Assembly (NCBI RefSeq): GCF_020889785.1
Contig: NZ_JACMYK010000001.1
Location: 1-64,000, forward strand
DNA: 64,000 nt
Direction of reading: 5' to 3'
Origin: Bradyrhizobium acaciae
GTDB lineage: Bacteria > Pseudomonadota > Alphaproteobacteria > Rhizobiales > Xanthobacteraceae
Below are positions 27,742 through 36,791 of this stretch, one piece after another. The notes below the pieces were generated by a model. It made no database searches and was not told the DNA's origin. It saw only the letters and a program-made list of their open reading frames with translations. A program made the translations under genes and the position numbers. Every line of letters begins with the position of its first letter. Position 1 is the first letter of the stretch.

Positions 27742-28285
27742 TGCCGACCTCCTCTCGCCCTGCCGGAGAATGCTCCGGCGGCTCACCCGTCGCGCTGTGC
27801 GAGCGGGATCCCCTATCACCAGGTTGGGCGGCGCCCAGAGGCGCGCCCTCTTCGAGGTTCCGCATGAAGAGATCGGGCTTGGCGGCGCTGACGCGATCCA
27901 TGACGTCGGCAACGAGGCGGCGACCGGAGGCGACGCGCTTGCCGACCTGGGCAACAAACATCTCGAACCGCTCGCGTCCGAGCGCCCGCGCCGCGTCCTG
28001 ATCCGGCGACGGCAGCGGCGGTGTGATGGTCAGGTAGTAGCGGATGAAGAGCGCGATGGTTTCCGCCAGAACGCCGAGGTCGCGGTCGGCTCGTTCCAAT
28101 TGCCGGCTCATCCGGTCCAGCCGTCGGATCAGCGCCGCATCGCCGCTGGTGTCCCGCTCGGGGTTGAGAAAGCGGTCCAGCGCCGCATCGACAATGGCCG
28201 ATTTATTGGTGCCCGGACGTTTTGCTGCGAGCTCAAGCCGCTGCGCCACGCTTTCGGAGACATAGGCCGACAGTTTCGGTTTCAT
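27734..28285 (-). CDS. CopG-type protein between traG and trbB
   Basis: 183 residues. The N-terminus (MKPKLSAYVSESVAQRLELA, then KSAIVDAALDRFLNPE) resembles a ribbon-helix-helix of the CopG type. The rest is helical (MSRQLERADRDLGVLAETIA) with a disordered Pro/Ser/Glu tail. Such a gene sits at this place in many trb-type ICEs. It may regulate the traG-trb operon or assist relaxosome assembly; its target is unknown. Confidence 0.8.
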   Translation of the reverse strand: MKPKLSAYVSESVAQRLELAAKRPGTNKSAIVDAALDRFLNPERDTSGDAALIRRLDRMSRQLERADRDLGVLAETIALFIRYYLTITPPLPSPDQDAARALGRERFEMFVAQVGKRVASGRRLVADVMDRVSAAKPDLFMRNLEEGAPLGAAQPGDRGSRSHSATGEPPEHSPAGREEVGNV

Positions 28286-28296
28286 CGGGGTGCTCT

Positions 28297-30324
28297 TCAG
28301 AACGAGGGAAGAAGATCGTCATCGTCGCGGGTGACGGCGTGGGCGCGACGAATGGCGCTGGAGGGAACCGCGGCCTGCTGCATCTGGCTGCGGTCGGCAG
28401 CGACATCGGACTCATCGTCGAGCAACCGCTCCTCAATGGCGCGAACATCGCCGGCGGGCGGTGCCGCCTCATCAAACAACGGCAGTTGCTGCTTGAGACC
28501 ACCCTCCTCGTCGCCCGCCTGCAGAAGCTCGCGATACGGCAGGGTCGCAAGGCGAAGGTCGACGGAGCGCACCTCGCCGCCCCAATTGTCCGGGCCCACC
28601 GGAGGCCGATCGGGATATACGTCACCCGTCAGGGATGGCGGCTTGCGCAGCCGGCGGACGAAGTTTGCGTCCTCATAGTGTCGTACCTTGAGCGCTCTGA
28701 TGGGTGCGAGGCCCGAGACCAGAACGATGGCCTGGTGCGGCGGCAGCTGCATGACTTCGCCCGGCGTCAATAGGGGACGCGCGGTCTCCTGACGGCTGAC
28801 CATGACATGACCGAGCCAGGGCGCCAGCCGATGGCCCGCATAGTTGCGCTGCGCGCGCAGTTCGGTCGCGGTACCCAACGCGTCCGAAATCCGCCTGGCA
28901 GTGCGCTCGTCATTCGCGGCGAAGGCAATGCGGACGTGGCAATTGTCCAGGATCGAATTGTTGTCGCCGTACGCTTTCACGATCTGGTTGAGCGACTGCG
29001 CGATCAGATAGGCCCGGATACCGTATCCGGCCATGAATGCGAGCGCGCTTTCGAAGAAATCGAGTCGGCCGAGCGCAGGAAACTCGTCGAGCATCATGAG
29101 GAGCTGGCGATGCCGGCAGCCGGTCGCATCGACATTCAAGGTCTCGGTCAGCCGACGGCCGATCTGGTTGAGGATCAGCCTGATCAGCGGCTTGGTGCGG
29201 CTGATGTCCGACGGCGGAACGACGAGATAGAGCGTGACGGGCTTTTCGGCGCTCACGAGATCGGTGATGCGCCAATCGCAACTCTCGGTGTTCCGGCTGA
29301 CCACGGGATCGCGGTAGAGGCCGAGAAAGCTCACAGCGGTCGACAGGACGCCCGAGCGTTCGTTTTCGGACTTGTTCAGAAGCTCGCGCGCTGTCGCGGC
29401 GACGACTGGGTGCACCTTCGGTTCTGCCTTGCTGCCGAGGTGATTGGTCGCCAGCATGATCCTGAGCGTCTTCTCAAAGGACTGCGCGGGATCGGCCAGT
29501 ATCTCGGTGACCCGGGTGAGCGTCTTCTTCTCTTCCGCATAGAGGACGTGAAGGATGACCCCGACCAGCAGCGAATGGCTGGTTTTTTCCCAATGGGTTC
29601 GGCGCTCGAGGGCACCTTCGGGATCGACCAGAATGTCGGCGATGTTCTGGACGTCGCGGACTTCCGCCGCGCCTTTCCGGACCTCGAGCAGTGGATTGTA
29701 GCGTGCGCTTTTTGAATCCGTCGGATTGAACAGCAGGCAATGCGAGAAGGTCGATCGCCAGCCGGACGTCAATTGCCAGTTTTCGCCCTTGATGTCGTGC
29801 ACGACCGCGGACGACATCCAGGACAACAACGTCGGCAGCACGAGGCCCACGCCCTTGCCCGATCGCGTCGGCGCAAAGCACATGACGTGTTCCGGCCCGT
29901 CGTGCCGGAGGTAATTGTTCTCGACGCGCCCGAGAAACACGCCCCTTGGGGCAAACAGGCCGGCTTCCTTGATTTCCCTGAGATTGGCCCAGCGTGCCGA
30001 GCCGTAAGTCGTCACCAGCTGGCTTTGCCGCGCCCGCCACACCGAGTTGACGATCGCAAACAGCGCACCGGCAATGCCGCCGGTCGCGGCGATGGCACCG
30101 CCCTCTTCAAATATCTCAGGTGCGTAGGCCTCGTAGGCGAACCACCATTCGAACAACCGCCACGGCAGATAGACGGGATAGCCGACGACCAGGAACCAGG
30201 GCTCGCCGAGCCGCTGCTGAAAGCCGAGAGCGGCAGCAGTCCATTGCGTCGCGCCCCATGTCGACGCAGCGACAATGCCGAACACGACCGTGATCTGGCC
30301 GACATAGATTTTTGCCGGAAACAT
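28297..30324 (-). CDS. traG: T4SS coupling protein TraG (VirD4-like)
   Basis: 675 residues. An N-terminal membrane anchor with two or three helices is followed by a VirD4-type ATPase with Walker A FAPTRSGKGVGLVLPTLLSW and Walker B QLLMMLDEFPALGRLDF. It brings the relaxase-DNA complex to the TrbE/TrbB channel. It is the first gene of the leftward series traG-copG-trbBCDEJLFGI-DUF2274, all tightly spaced, and so probably governs transfer as one transcript. Confidence 0.93.
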   Translation of the reverse strand: MFPAKIYVGQITVVFGIVAASTWGATQWTAAALGFQQRLGEPWFLVVGYPVYLPWRLFEWWFAYEAYAPEIFEEGGAIAATGGIAGALFAIVNSVWRARQSQLVTTYGSARWANLREIKEAGLFAPRGVFLGRVENNYLRHDGPEHVMCFAPTRSGKGVGLVLPTLLSWMSSAVVHDIKGENWQLTSGWRSTFSHCLLFNPTDSKSARYNPLLEVRKGAAEVRDVQNIADILVDPEGALERRTHWEKTSHSLLVGVILHVLYAEEKKTLTRVTEILADPAQSFEKTLRIMLATNHLGSKAEPKVHPVVAATARELLNKSENERSGVLSTAVSFLGLYRDPVVSRNTESCDWRITDLVSAEKPVTLYLVVPPSDISRTKPLIRLILNQIGRRLTETLNVDATGCRHRQLLMMLDEFPALGRLDFFESALAFMAGYGIRAYLIAQSLNQIVKAYGDNNSILDNCHVRIAFAANDERTARRISDALGTATELRAQRNYAGHRLAPWLGHVMVSRQETARPLLTPGEVMQLPPHQAIVLVSGLAPIRALKVRHYEDANFVRRLRKPPSLTGDVYPDRPPVGPDNWGGEVRSVDLRLATLPYRELLQAGDEEGGLKQQLPLFDEAAPPAGDVRAIEERLLDDESDVAADRSQMQQAAVPSSAIRRAHAVTRDDDDLLPSF

Positions 30325-30651
30325 TCCGCTCGCCCCATCCCCTCACGAAACGTGAGCGGCGCGATGAAAGGGGCGAATGCGCCTTGCGTTCAATCGAAAT
30401 AAAAATCGTGTCCGGGAAGCGTGGGCAACATCGATCAGCCGTGCGAACGCGAGAAGGACCTGCGTCCAGTTTCGTCAAGGATGATCCAACACCTCAACAA
30501 AAGGTGAGCGGTTGGCTCAAACTGGATGACGCTTGATGCGGACGAGCGCGTGACCAAGGCAGGCATGGGACAAAGGGGGCGGAACCGGGCGAACATCCCT
30601 ACTGATGGGGCGGATGCGCCGATTCGCCCCTGAAACTCAGGCCAACCGCCA
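30325..30651. other. Divergent promoter region of traG
   Basis: 327 bases without a gene between traG and the nucleotidyltransferase gene. It holds an inverted repeat CACCT-N7-AGGTG at 30490-30506, a possible operator for the leftward transfer operon. No lux-box match is seen here. Confidence 0.5.
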
Positions 30652-30679
30652 TTATACTCACCCTGCGGATTGAGTATAA
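30652..30679. promoter_or_regulatory. 28-bp palindromic operator, site 1
   Basis: TTATACTCA-N10-TGAGTATAA with perfect 9-base arms. Site 2 at 30711-30738 is the same sequence inverted, differing at two bases in the spacer. Confidence 0.65.
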
Positions 30680-30710
30680 ACGAGAGCATGGACGCCGAGC
30701 TCCATCCCTC

Positions 30711-30738
30711 TTATACTCAATCCGCAGACTGAGTATAA
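30711..30738. promoter_or_regulatory. 28-bp palindromic operator, site 2
   Basis: TTATACTCA-N10-TGAGTATAA, ending 15 bases before the chosen GTG start of the nucleotidyltransferase gene. The spacer ATCCGCAGAC is close to the reverse complement of the site-1 spacer, so the pair forms one larger inverted repeat around a 31-base centre. Confidence 0.65.
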
Positions 30739-30753
30739 CCCTTGGAAACGACC

Positions 30754-32103
30754 GTGCCGGCCCCTTCCCTCGTTAGCCAGACGACCTATGCCGAGCTCCT
30801 GGAGCGCACCGCGACCGCCGCCTTCCGGGACGCCTTTGCGGACAACGGCTCGTTCACGGCCAAGAACATCGGTGGCCGCAAGTATTGGTACTTCCAGACC
30901 GGCACCGGCGCGGAACGGTCGCAGCGCTATGTCGGGCCGGAGACGCCGGAGCTGCTGGAGCGCATTGCTCACCATCAGGAGGTTCGCGAGGACGAACGCG
31001 AGCGCCGCGCGCTGGTGTCCGCCCTTGTCCGATCGTTCAGCTTCCCTCGCCCCGTTCCCGAGATCGGCGACATCATCGCGGCGCTTGCCAGGGCCGGCGT
31101 GTTCCGCCTTCGCGGCGTGCTTGTTGGAACGATCGCCTACCAAACCTATGCGGCCATGCTCGGCGTTCGCCTCTCCGCCGGCTCGCTGCAGACCGGCGAC
31201 GTCGACATCGCCCAGTTCAAGAATGTCTCGGTGGCGGTCGAGGACTCGACGCCGCCCGTTCTCGAGGTGCTGAAGGAAGTCGACAAATCCTTTCGTGCCG
31301 TTCCTCACATATCTGACGGCAGGCGCGTCACCAGCTATGCGGCCAGGGGCGGCTTGCGCGTCGACTTTCTCACGCCCCACCAGGGCAAGGAGACCGCCCG
31401 CCCTCAAAAGCTGCCCGCCCTGAATACCGACGCCCAGCCGCTGCGCTTCCTGGACTTCCTGATCCGCGATCCCGAACCCGCGGTCATCCTGCATGGCGCC
31501 GGCATCCACGTGCACGTGCCTGCTCCGGCGCGCTATGCCGTCCACAAGCTCATCATCTCCCGCCGACGCCCGGAGGGGTTTGCAAAGCGCGACAAGGACC
31601 TGCAGCAGTCCGGGGCCCTGCTCGCGGCGCTGGCCGAAAGGCGTCCCCATGAGCTGAAATCGGCATGGGAGGAAGCTCACGGCCGCGGTCCCAAATGGCG
31701 CCAATTGATGCTCGAAGGGCTTGCGTTGCTTGGGGTCCCCGTTCGGGACGCAGTGCTCAAGACCATTGAGGCGCCTCGTTCGATCATTCCCGGCATCGAT
31801 CTGTCCTTCGACAATCCCCCTGCTCGCTATGACCTCAGCCGCGACTTCGTGACGTTCCAGGGAAAGGAGCTTGGCGGCGCCGTCAACTGCGCCGTCAGCC
31901 GCGAGGCGCTGGAAGACCATTTCGGTGCCGATGGTCGCGCGCAAGAGGGTCGCATTGATGCGTTCCTCAAGAACAGGTCGAGGATCGAGGAGATCGCTCG
32001 CGCCAAATATCTCTCCTCACCGGTCGATGAGCCCGGCGCCGTTCTGGTCAAGACTTCCGATGTCGCGAGTTTTCCGGCTCGGCGAGTGCCCAGGCGGAAG
32101 TAA
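30754..32103 (+). CDS. GSU2403-type nucleotidyltransferase-fold protein
   Basis: 449 residues. The middle carries a nucleotidyltransferase fold: GVLVGTIAYQTYAAMLGVRL, then TGDVDIAQF (metal-binding D-x-D) and RVTSYAARGGLRVDFLTP. This matches the GSU2403 family, whose biological role is unknown; related folds act as AbiEii/MNT-type toxins that modify RNA. The GTG at 30754 has GGAA upstream; a TTG at 30742 is possible but almost touches the operator. It stands alone on the plus strand within leftward ICE genes and ends 8 bases from the relaxase stop, so it is separately controlled. Confidence 0.7.
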   Translation: MPAPSLVSQTTYAELLERTATAAFRDAFADNGSFTAKNIGGRKYWYFQTGTGAERSQRYVGPETPELLERIAHHQEVREDERERRALVSALVRSFSFPRPVPEIGDIIAALARAGVFRLRGVLVGTIAYQTYAAMLGVRLSAGSLQTGDVDIAQFKNVSVAVEDSTPPVLEVLKEVDKSFRAVPHISDGRRVTSYAARGGLRVDFLTPHQGKETARPQKLPALNTDAQPLRFLDFLIRDPEPAVILHGAGIHVHVPAPARYAVHKLIISRRRPEGFAKRDKDLQQSGALLAALAERRPHELKSAWEEAHGRGPKWRQLMLEGLALLGVPVRDAVLKTIEAPRSIIPGIDLSFDNPPARYDLSRDFVTFQGKELGGAVNCAVSREALEDHFGADGRAQEGRIDAFLKNRSRIEEIARAKYLSSPVDEPGAVLVKTSDVASFPARRVPRRK

Positions 32104-32111
32104 GTCCGTCG

Positions 32112-34079
32112 TCATCGCCCACGGCCGCGCTTGATCCCGATCGACCAGGATATACCCTCGCCACCGACACTGCCGCTGACTAACTGTCCGCGTGCCCGCT
32201 CCAGCACCGGCCGCCACGGCACCAGCGCAAACTCATGGGATCGCTCGATCACGGCGAAGCGTCCGCTGTTCAGCGTCAGCATGCGCCGGTAGAGCCCGCT
32301 GACCTTGTCGCCGGGCTTCACACCAACATGCTCAAGCCCGGTGCGCGCGGATATCTCCGCGGCGGTCCGCGCCAACTCGCGCGCCTCGAGCGTCCCAAGC
32401 ATGTTCCGCGCATGGCGCACCTGCCCCTCCTGCTCTCGCGCCAGCCCCTGCTCGACCAGCCATTGCCGCCTGACGCGCAAGGCGGTCTCGACATCGGCGC
32501 CAAAACCGGCCGATGCGATCCCATCGGGCTCCTTCGCAACCAGCGTGCGATCGAGCCAGGTTGCCCCCAATGCCTGCGGCAGATCCTCAAGCCTTTGCCA
32601 TGAGAGCACCGAGATCTGCACCGGGTTGCGCGAGCGCTGGCCTTTCTCGTACTTGAGCGCCCCCTCGAGATAGTCCTGGCCTACGCTCCAGCTGCCGTCG
32701 GTACGACGGCTGACCACCCCCTCGCGCCGCATGGCTTCGAGACGCCGCATATGAGCCCCGACAAACTCGCCCGATGCCTGCGGATCGAACTGCCGATGCA
32801 GGCGGTCGCTGTAGCTGCCGCCATGCGCGGCGGCGATTTCGGCGATCGTCCGATCGATTTCGCGGGGCTCGGCAGAGCGCGCCCTGAGCTCAACGATGGT
32901 GTTTCGAATGGGCGCTTCCTGATTGCCGCCGAGCGCGCCGAGTTCGGCGTAGTGCGTCCGCCCGTCGACCCCATCGATCACCACATAGCGGCGCTCGGTC
33001 AGTTCATCCGCAAACCCTTCGCCGACGACTCGCCCGACCAGGCGCCGGCCGCCCTGTTCCGGATCGAAGATCGCGTAGTCGCCGGCAGCCTTTGAGACTC
33101 CTGCCGCGGCCAGCTCACGATGCATGGTCTTGATGATGTCGCCGCGCTCCCCCATCCGTCTGAGCCTTTGTTCAAGCTCGGCATCGATCCGCCAGCGGCC
33201 CGGTTCGCTCTCTTCCGCCAACCCCATCCGCTCCAGCGTTCGCAGCCGTCCCATGCGCGCCGTCTGCCAGGCGGGTTCCTGTCCAGACAGCGGACCCAGC
33301 TCAAGAAGCCCGTCCGGAGCATCACGAATAACCGCCCGGTCGAGCCGCGTGAACCGCTCGGCTCCGATCTCCTGCTGGAGTTTGCGCGCAGACTCGATCT
33401 CGGTTTCAGGACCGAGTTCCCGGGTGATGAGCTCGGCGGCCCGCGACCGGAAGCCGTGAGTGATGTAGTCGCGCGCAATGACGAGGTCACCTCCCTGGTC
33501 ATCCCTGCCGCGTACCACGATGTGGGTATGGGGATGGCCGGTGTTGAAGTGATCGGCGGCAACCCAGTCGAGCCGGGTGTCGAGATCCTGCTCCATCTGC
33601 CGCATGAGATCGCGCACGAACGGTTTCAAGTCCGACAGTTCGGCGCTGTCCTCGGGCGCCACGATGAATCGGAACTGGTGGCGATCGCCGCTGCTGCGCT
33701 CGGTGAACGTCTTACCGTCGGCACGGTCATTGCCGGCGTCATAGAGCTCGCCTGGCTCGCCCTCCCGCGTGACACCGTCGCGCTGGACATAGCGCAGGTG
33801 AGCCCGCACGGCGCCGGTGTCACCGGCCTTGATCCGTACGATCCGCGCCTTGATCACGACACGGCGCTGCCCTGGACTGCGCCCACGCGCCGCCAGGACC
33901 GCACCTTGCGCGCGACCGCGGCCGATACGAGCGCCCGTGAATGCGGAGGCCGCTCGTGCACCGACACCCGCCTTGGTCGCTTCCTGCCGGACGCGTCGAA
34001 GATAGCTGGTTGTCTTCCCGGCCGTGCGATTGCGGATACGTCCGAGCTTGACGTCGAATTCATCGTCGATTTCTCGCAT
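32112..34079 (-). CDS. Conjugative relaxase (DUF3363, VirD2-like)
   Basis: 655 residues from MREIDDEFDVKLGRIRNR (an ATG 9 bases earlier is equally possible). The relaxase domain has RVVIKARIVRIKAGDTGAVR, the HUH-type metal site DHFNTGHPHTHIVVRGRDDQ, and the DUF3363 C-terminal region with YRRMLTLNSGRFAVIE and LVPWRPVLERARGQ. It should nick the ICE at oriT and stay bound to the 5' end during transfer, working with TraG. It is monocistronic here; the noncoding DNA upstream is a candidate oriT region. Confidence 0.88.
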   Translation of the reverse strand: MREIDDEFDVKLGRIRNRTAGKTTSYLRRVRQEATKAGVGARAASAFTGARIGRGRAQGAVLAARGRSPGQRRVVIKARIVRIKAGDTGAVRAHLRYVQRDGVTREGEPGELYDAGNDRADGKTFTERSSGDRHQFRFIVAPEDSAELSDLKPFVRDLMRQMEQDLDTRLDWVAADHFNTGHPHTHIVVRGRDDQGGDLVIARDYITHGFRSRAAELITRELGPETEIESARKLQQEIGAERFTRLDRAVIRDAPDGLLELGPLSGQEPAWQTARMGRLRTLERMGLAEESEPGRWRIDAELEQRLRRMGERGDIIKTMHRELAAAGVSKAAGDYAIFDPEQGGRRLVGRVVGEGFADELTERRYVVIDGVDGRTHYAELGALGGNQEAPIRNTIVELRARSAEPREIDRTIAEIAAAHGGSYSDRLHRQFDPQASGEFVGAHMRRLEAMRREGVVSRRTDGSWSVGQDYLEGALKYEKGQRSRNPVQISVLSWQRLEDLPQALGATWLDRTLVAKEPDGIASAGFGADVETALRVRRQWLVEQGLAREQEGQVRHARNMLGTLEARELARTAAEISARTGLEHVGVKPGDKVSGLYRRMLTLNSGRFAVIERSHEFALVPWRPVLERARGQLVSGSVGGEGISWSIGIKRGRGR

Positions 34080-34088
34080 CGCTTGCAT

Positions 34089-34618
34089 CCGCTCTTTGGA
34101 GAAATGGCCGATATGTGGGGCGTGCGAGCGTTCGCCAAGACGCAGACGCAATTGCGCAGGATCGCCATTGCATTGGTTCGAACATGGCGACAGCGGAGAT
34201 CCCGATAGCGACAAAAACCTGGATGTGCAGACAGCGACTTAGGCCTCACCGAGCGCCAGTGCTTTAATCTTGCCCTACGCCCTTCATTGCTCCGCTCTCT
34301 GCCCTACTGGCTCTCACTCTGCTCAAATCGCCACGGGTCCGAAGCCGCAAGTGACACGAGGGATCGGATTTCGGCGATGATCTAAACAGCAATTCGGGCT
34401 CCGAGAGCAATCGCGCAGGGTGCGGCCGGTTCGAGTTGGCAAGACCGCGCGCGCCGAGACCGACAATCGGCCCCCCGAAACGACGGGGAAACTCCCGAAA
34501 ATCAGCGCAGAACGGCGCGCAAAGATCCGTCCGATTGATGGTATTTTGGCCGACGGCGACGGCTTGATCAGAGTGTAGGATACTGCTCTGCTCCTTTCCA
34601 AAGCGGCACAAGAAACGC
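34089..34618. other. Gene-poor region upstream of the relaxase, candidate oriT
   Basis: About 530 bases with no convincing gene between the relaxase start and the DUF736 terminator. It has direct repeats TGCCCTAC at 34271-34278 and 34300-34307, the first within TAATCTTGCCCTACGCCC. Origins of transfer usually lie beside the relaxase gene, so this is the best oriT candidate in the window, but I cannot name a nic site. Confidence 0.3.
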
Positions 34619-34649
34619 AAAAAAGCCCCGCCTCCGAGGAGGCTGGGGC
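34619..34649 (-). terminator. Intrinsic terminator of the DUF736 gene
   Basis: Read leftward: GCCCCAGCCTC-CTC-GGAGGCGGGGC followed by TTTTTT. The stem has one mismatch and a T-tract, 16 bases after the DUF736 stop. Confidence 0.8.
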
Positions 34650-34664
34650 GATGGTTGCGGCCGA

Positions 34665-34976
34665 TCAGTCGCCGCTGCGGCGGGACCAGATGAGGGTGAA
34701 GCCCTCGTCACCTTCGACCTTGACCAGCGAGGCGTAGATCGGGGCCGGGAAGCTCGGATCGTCGAGCTTGACCGAGAGGTATTCGCGCTCGCTGTCGCGG
34801 ACGGTCTTCTTCCAGGCGGCGCCGAACTCGGTCGTGCCCGCGAAGATGCGGTAGTCGGGAGCCTTGTCGTTGTCCTTTTCGGATGCGACGAGCTTGGCCT
34901 TGATGTTGAGCGTCAGCGTCTTGATCGAGCCGGTGTAGCCGTTGTCCGATGCGGTGAAAGTGCCGATGGTCGCCAT
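34665..34976 (-). CDS. DUF736 protein
   Basis: 103 residues: [40 protein letters not shown], and [20 protein letters not shown]. This is the complete DUF736 domain, a small beta-rich protein common on rhizobial plasmids and ICEs, often strongly expressed, of unknown function. The ATG follows a GGAG site. Its own terminator makes it a single-gene unit. Confidence 0.9.
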   Translation of the reverse strand: MATIGTFTASDNGYTGSIKTLTLNIKAKLVASEKDNDKAPDYRIFAGTTEFGAAWKKTVRDSEREYLSVKLDDPSFPAPIYASLVKVEGDEGFTLIWSRRSGD

Positions 34977-35661
34977 GATAATCTCCGTCTGTTTTGCTCG
35001 GGCCGCGTCCATCGCAGCCTCGATGGCGATCCCTTGCCCGGGGAGCGATCGGCCCGCAGCCTTTAGGGCCCGCAGCGCCAGCGGAGGACGGCGAAAGCTT
35101 GCTTTTTTGTCTTCCCGCGAGGAATGCCGCCCCCTTCGCGGCAGGGGAAAAAGGCAGGCGTGAGCTGTTGAGGGAAGGCGATCGAGGCGCTTGCCGTCCC
35201 CCGCGCTTGATCAGCCCAATCGTGACTGCGTTGGACGCGAGCCCCACGACGGAACTGACGGAGCTGGCTTTGGCAGCGCCTCTGAGCAGCGCCAGAAGCT
35301 GGCTGGATCGGCGAAAGACAAGCCGATGTCCGCACGTCAATCACAGCGAGACGCAGCCGGACCCGCGCACAGGACCTAGCCGCATTTTTCGCGAGAATGA
35401 ACCGGCAACACTCCCAGAATTTCGGTCACAGCGCGCTCTTTAAAGCGCGGCGTCATGACAGGACCGAAGCAGCCGGTCTGGTTGCCTCACCCTGCAAAGG
35501 AAGGCGCGACACTCTCCCGGAGCTGCAGCAATCGGCGTTGATCAGGCAGATCGCGCCTGACCGGAGGAAGGGTCTGCCTGCGCCACGCCACTGCGGCATC
35601 CATGGAAATCGGCCACGAACAAATTTACCGACGCAATTGTCGTGCATTTGGGAGGTCGTCG
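34977..35661. other. Gene-free region upstream of DUF736
   Basis: 685 bases with no convincing gene. Open frames on either strand are Arg/Pro-rich and lack an RBS. A GC hairpin with purine tract lies near 35130-35155. It probably holds the DUF736 leader and promoter. Confidence 0.45.
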
Positions 35662-35913
35662 TCACACATCGAACACGACGCCAACCCAGTCGCCTTCGCG
35701 CCAAACGACGCTGCACGTGTAAGTCTTGCTGGGCGGAACGATAAGCGTGAATTGATCGGGAAGAGAGGATGGCGGTTCGTCTGCCTTGAGCGCTGCGCCA
35801 TGCTCGGTGATATCGCGCACGAGGCAGCACAATGACAAGTCACCGAATCTGATCAGCGCATTGTCGAGCGATGGATTGCGAACAGACCTTCGTCTGTCCG
35901 GAACAACAATCAT
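35662..35913 (-). CDS. PilZ-domain protein
   Basis: 83 residues: MIVVPDRRRSVRNPSLDNAL, VRDITEHGAALKA, and TCSVVWREGDWVGVVFDV. The R-x3-R motif and the later D-x-S-x-x-G-like segment (DITEHG) match short PilZ domains, which bind cyclic di-GMP. In this protein the DxSxxG serine is Thr and an extra residue change is present, so ligand binding is uncertain. The ATG follows GAGGGG. Many short PilZ proteins of this shape occur in Bradyrhizobium; role unknown. Confidence 0.75.
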   Translation of the reverse strand: MIVVPDRRRSVRNPSLDNALIRFGDLSLCCLVRDITEHGAALKADEPPSSLPDQFTLIVPPSKTYTCSVVWREGDWVGVVFDV

Positions 35914-36000
35914 GTCGTGCCCCTCAATAATCAATGCAAAACATCGTTGCCGTACAAGATACGTTGCGTTGCCACTAACGACGGAACTCGACGCGCTGCA

Positions 36001-36405
36001 TCACGCCGTGCGCCGATTGGATCGACCTTTGCGGCGCCGCGGGCCGTTGCGACGATGTCTGCGCGGCGGATCAGACAGTTTGGTGGCATTCCTTGCGGAG
36101 GGCCCGCTTGCTAGCGGGTCGTCGACCGGGCGAAGCGGCGACCTTCGAACAGCGATCGCCGTTTCAAGCGCGCCGAGGAATTGCCGTCCCTCTTCCGTGA
36201 TCTCCCAACCGGCCGCATCCCGAACCACAAATCTGGCCGAGAAGATATTCAGGTCAGGCGCATGCTCGGCCAATCGCTTCATGCGATCAGTCCAGTCTTT
36301 GCCACTGTTCATCAGGATTTCGACCGCGTGCCGCACTTCGGCAACGGAGGCTCGCCCGGTGGGCTGGCCGGCCAGCACTTTCAGGACGGTCAGCTGGAAG
36401 GACAA
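36001..36405 (-). CDS. Conserved hypothetical protein, winged-helix-like
   Basis: 134 residues: MSFQLTVLKVLAGQPTGRAS, VRHAVEILMNSGKDWTDRMK, and FVVRDAAGWEITEEGRQFL. The first 85 residues have the pattern of a winged helix with a final strand and 'GW-x-IT-x-x-G' loop; the tail is Arg/Pro-rich and probably disordered. I recall similar proteins as common in Bradyrhizobium. The function is unknown; it lies downstream of the TraF gene on the same strand, 386 bases away. Confidence 0.65.
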   Translation of the reverse strand: MSFQLTVLKVLAGQPTGRASVAEVRHAVEILMNSGKDWTDRMKRLAEHAPDLNIFSARFVVRDAAGWEITEEGRQFLGALETAIAVRRSPLRPVDDPLASGPSARNATKLSDPPRRHRRNGPRRRKGRSNRRTA

Positions 36406-36791
36406 CTTCCACGTCTCCGGTCAGGCTGATGAGAAGTCTCGGCCAGAGAGGTTAACCCCCGATCAAGGATTAATTACCAAATGGCTAATGGGCGCAATGG
36501 ATCAAGCACAATCGGCGGGCGTCGACGACTGCGCGAGCTTGATCTGAACCAGGTCGGTCCAATCGAGTCGTGAGGTTCGCCATCTGACCTCGCCGCTCGT
36601 TGCCAAGCGAGTTCGACGGCTTCGATATCGGCAAATGATCAGAGATTGGAGAACCGCTTTTTGCCGTCCGACGGTCCACGATGGATCGGCATGAGATCGC
36701 ATTGGAAGCGGCTCGATGCCTGCTCGCCGATCGTGCAAGGCCAACGGAAGAAGAGCGGGCCTCCGCTGGCATGCTCATCGTGATCCGCTAT
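36406..36791. other. Region without a convincing gene
   Basis: 386 bases between TraF and the hypothetical protein. Frames in both directions are short, Arg-rich and without an RBS. A protein-like stretch (ADIEAVELAWQRAARSDG) on the minus strand follows an in-frame stop and may be a gene remnant. Confidence 0.4.

Noticed and set aside
30658..31944. 428-codon minus-strand frame opposite the nucleotidyltransferase gene
   Set aside because: No domain, and it would run into the palindromes; the plus strand carries the catalytic motif.
33120..34208. Plus-strand frame opposite the relaxase
   Set aside because: Antisense to the HUH relaxase domain, no recognisable protein.
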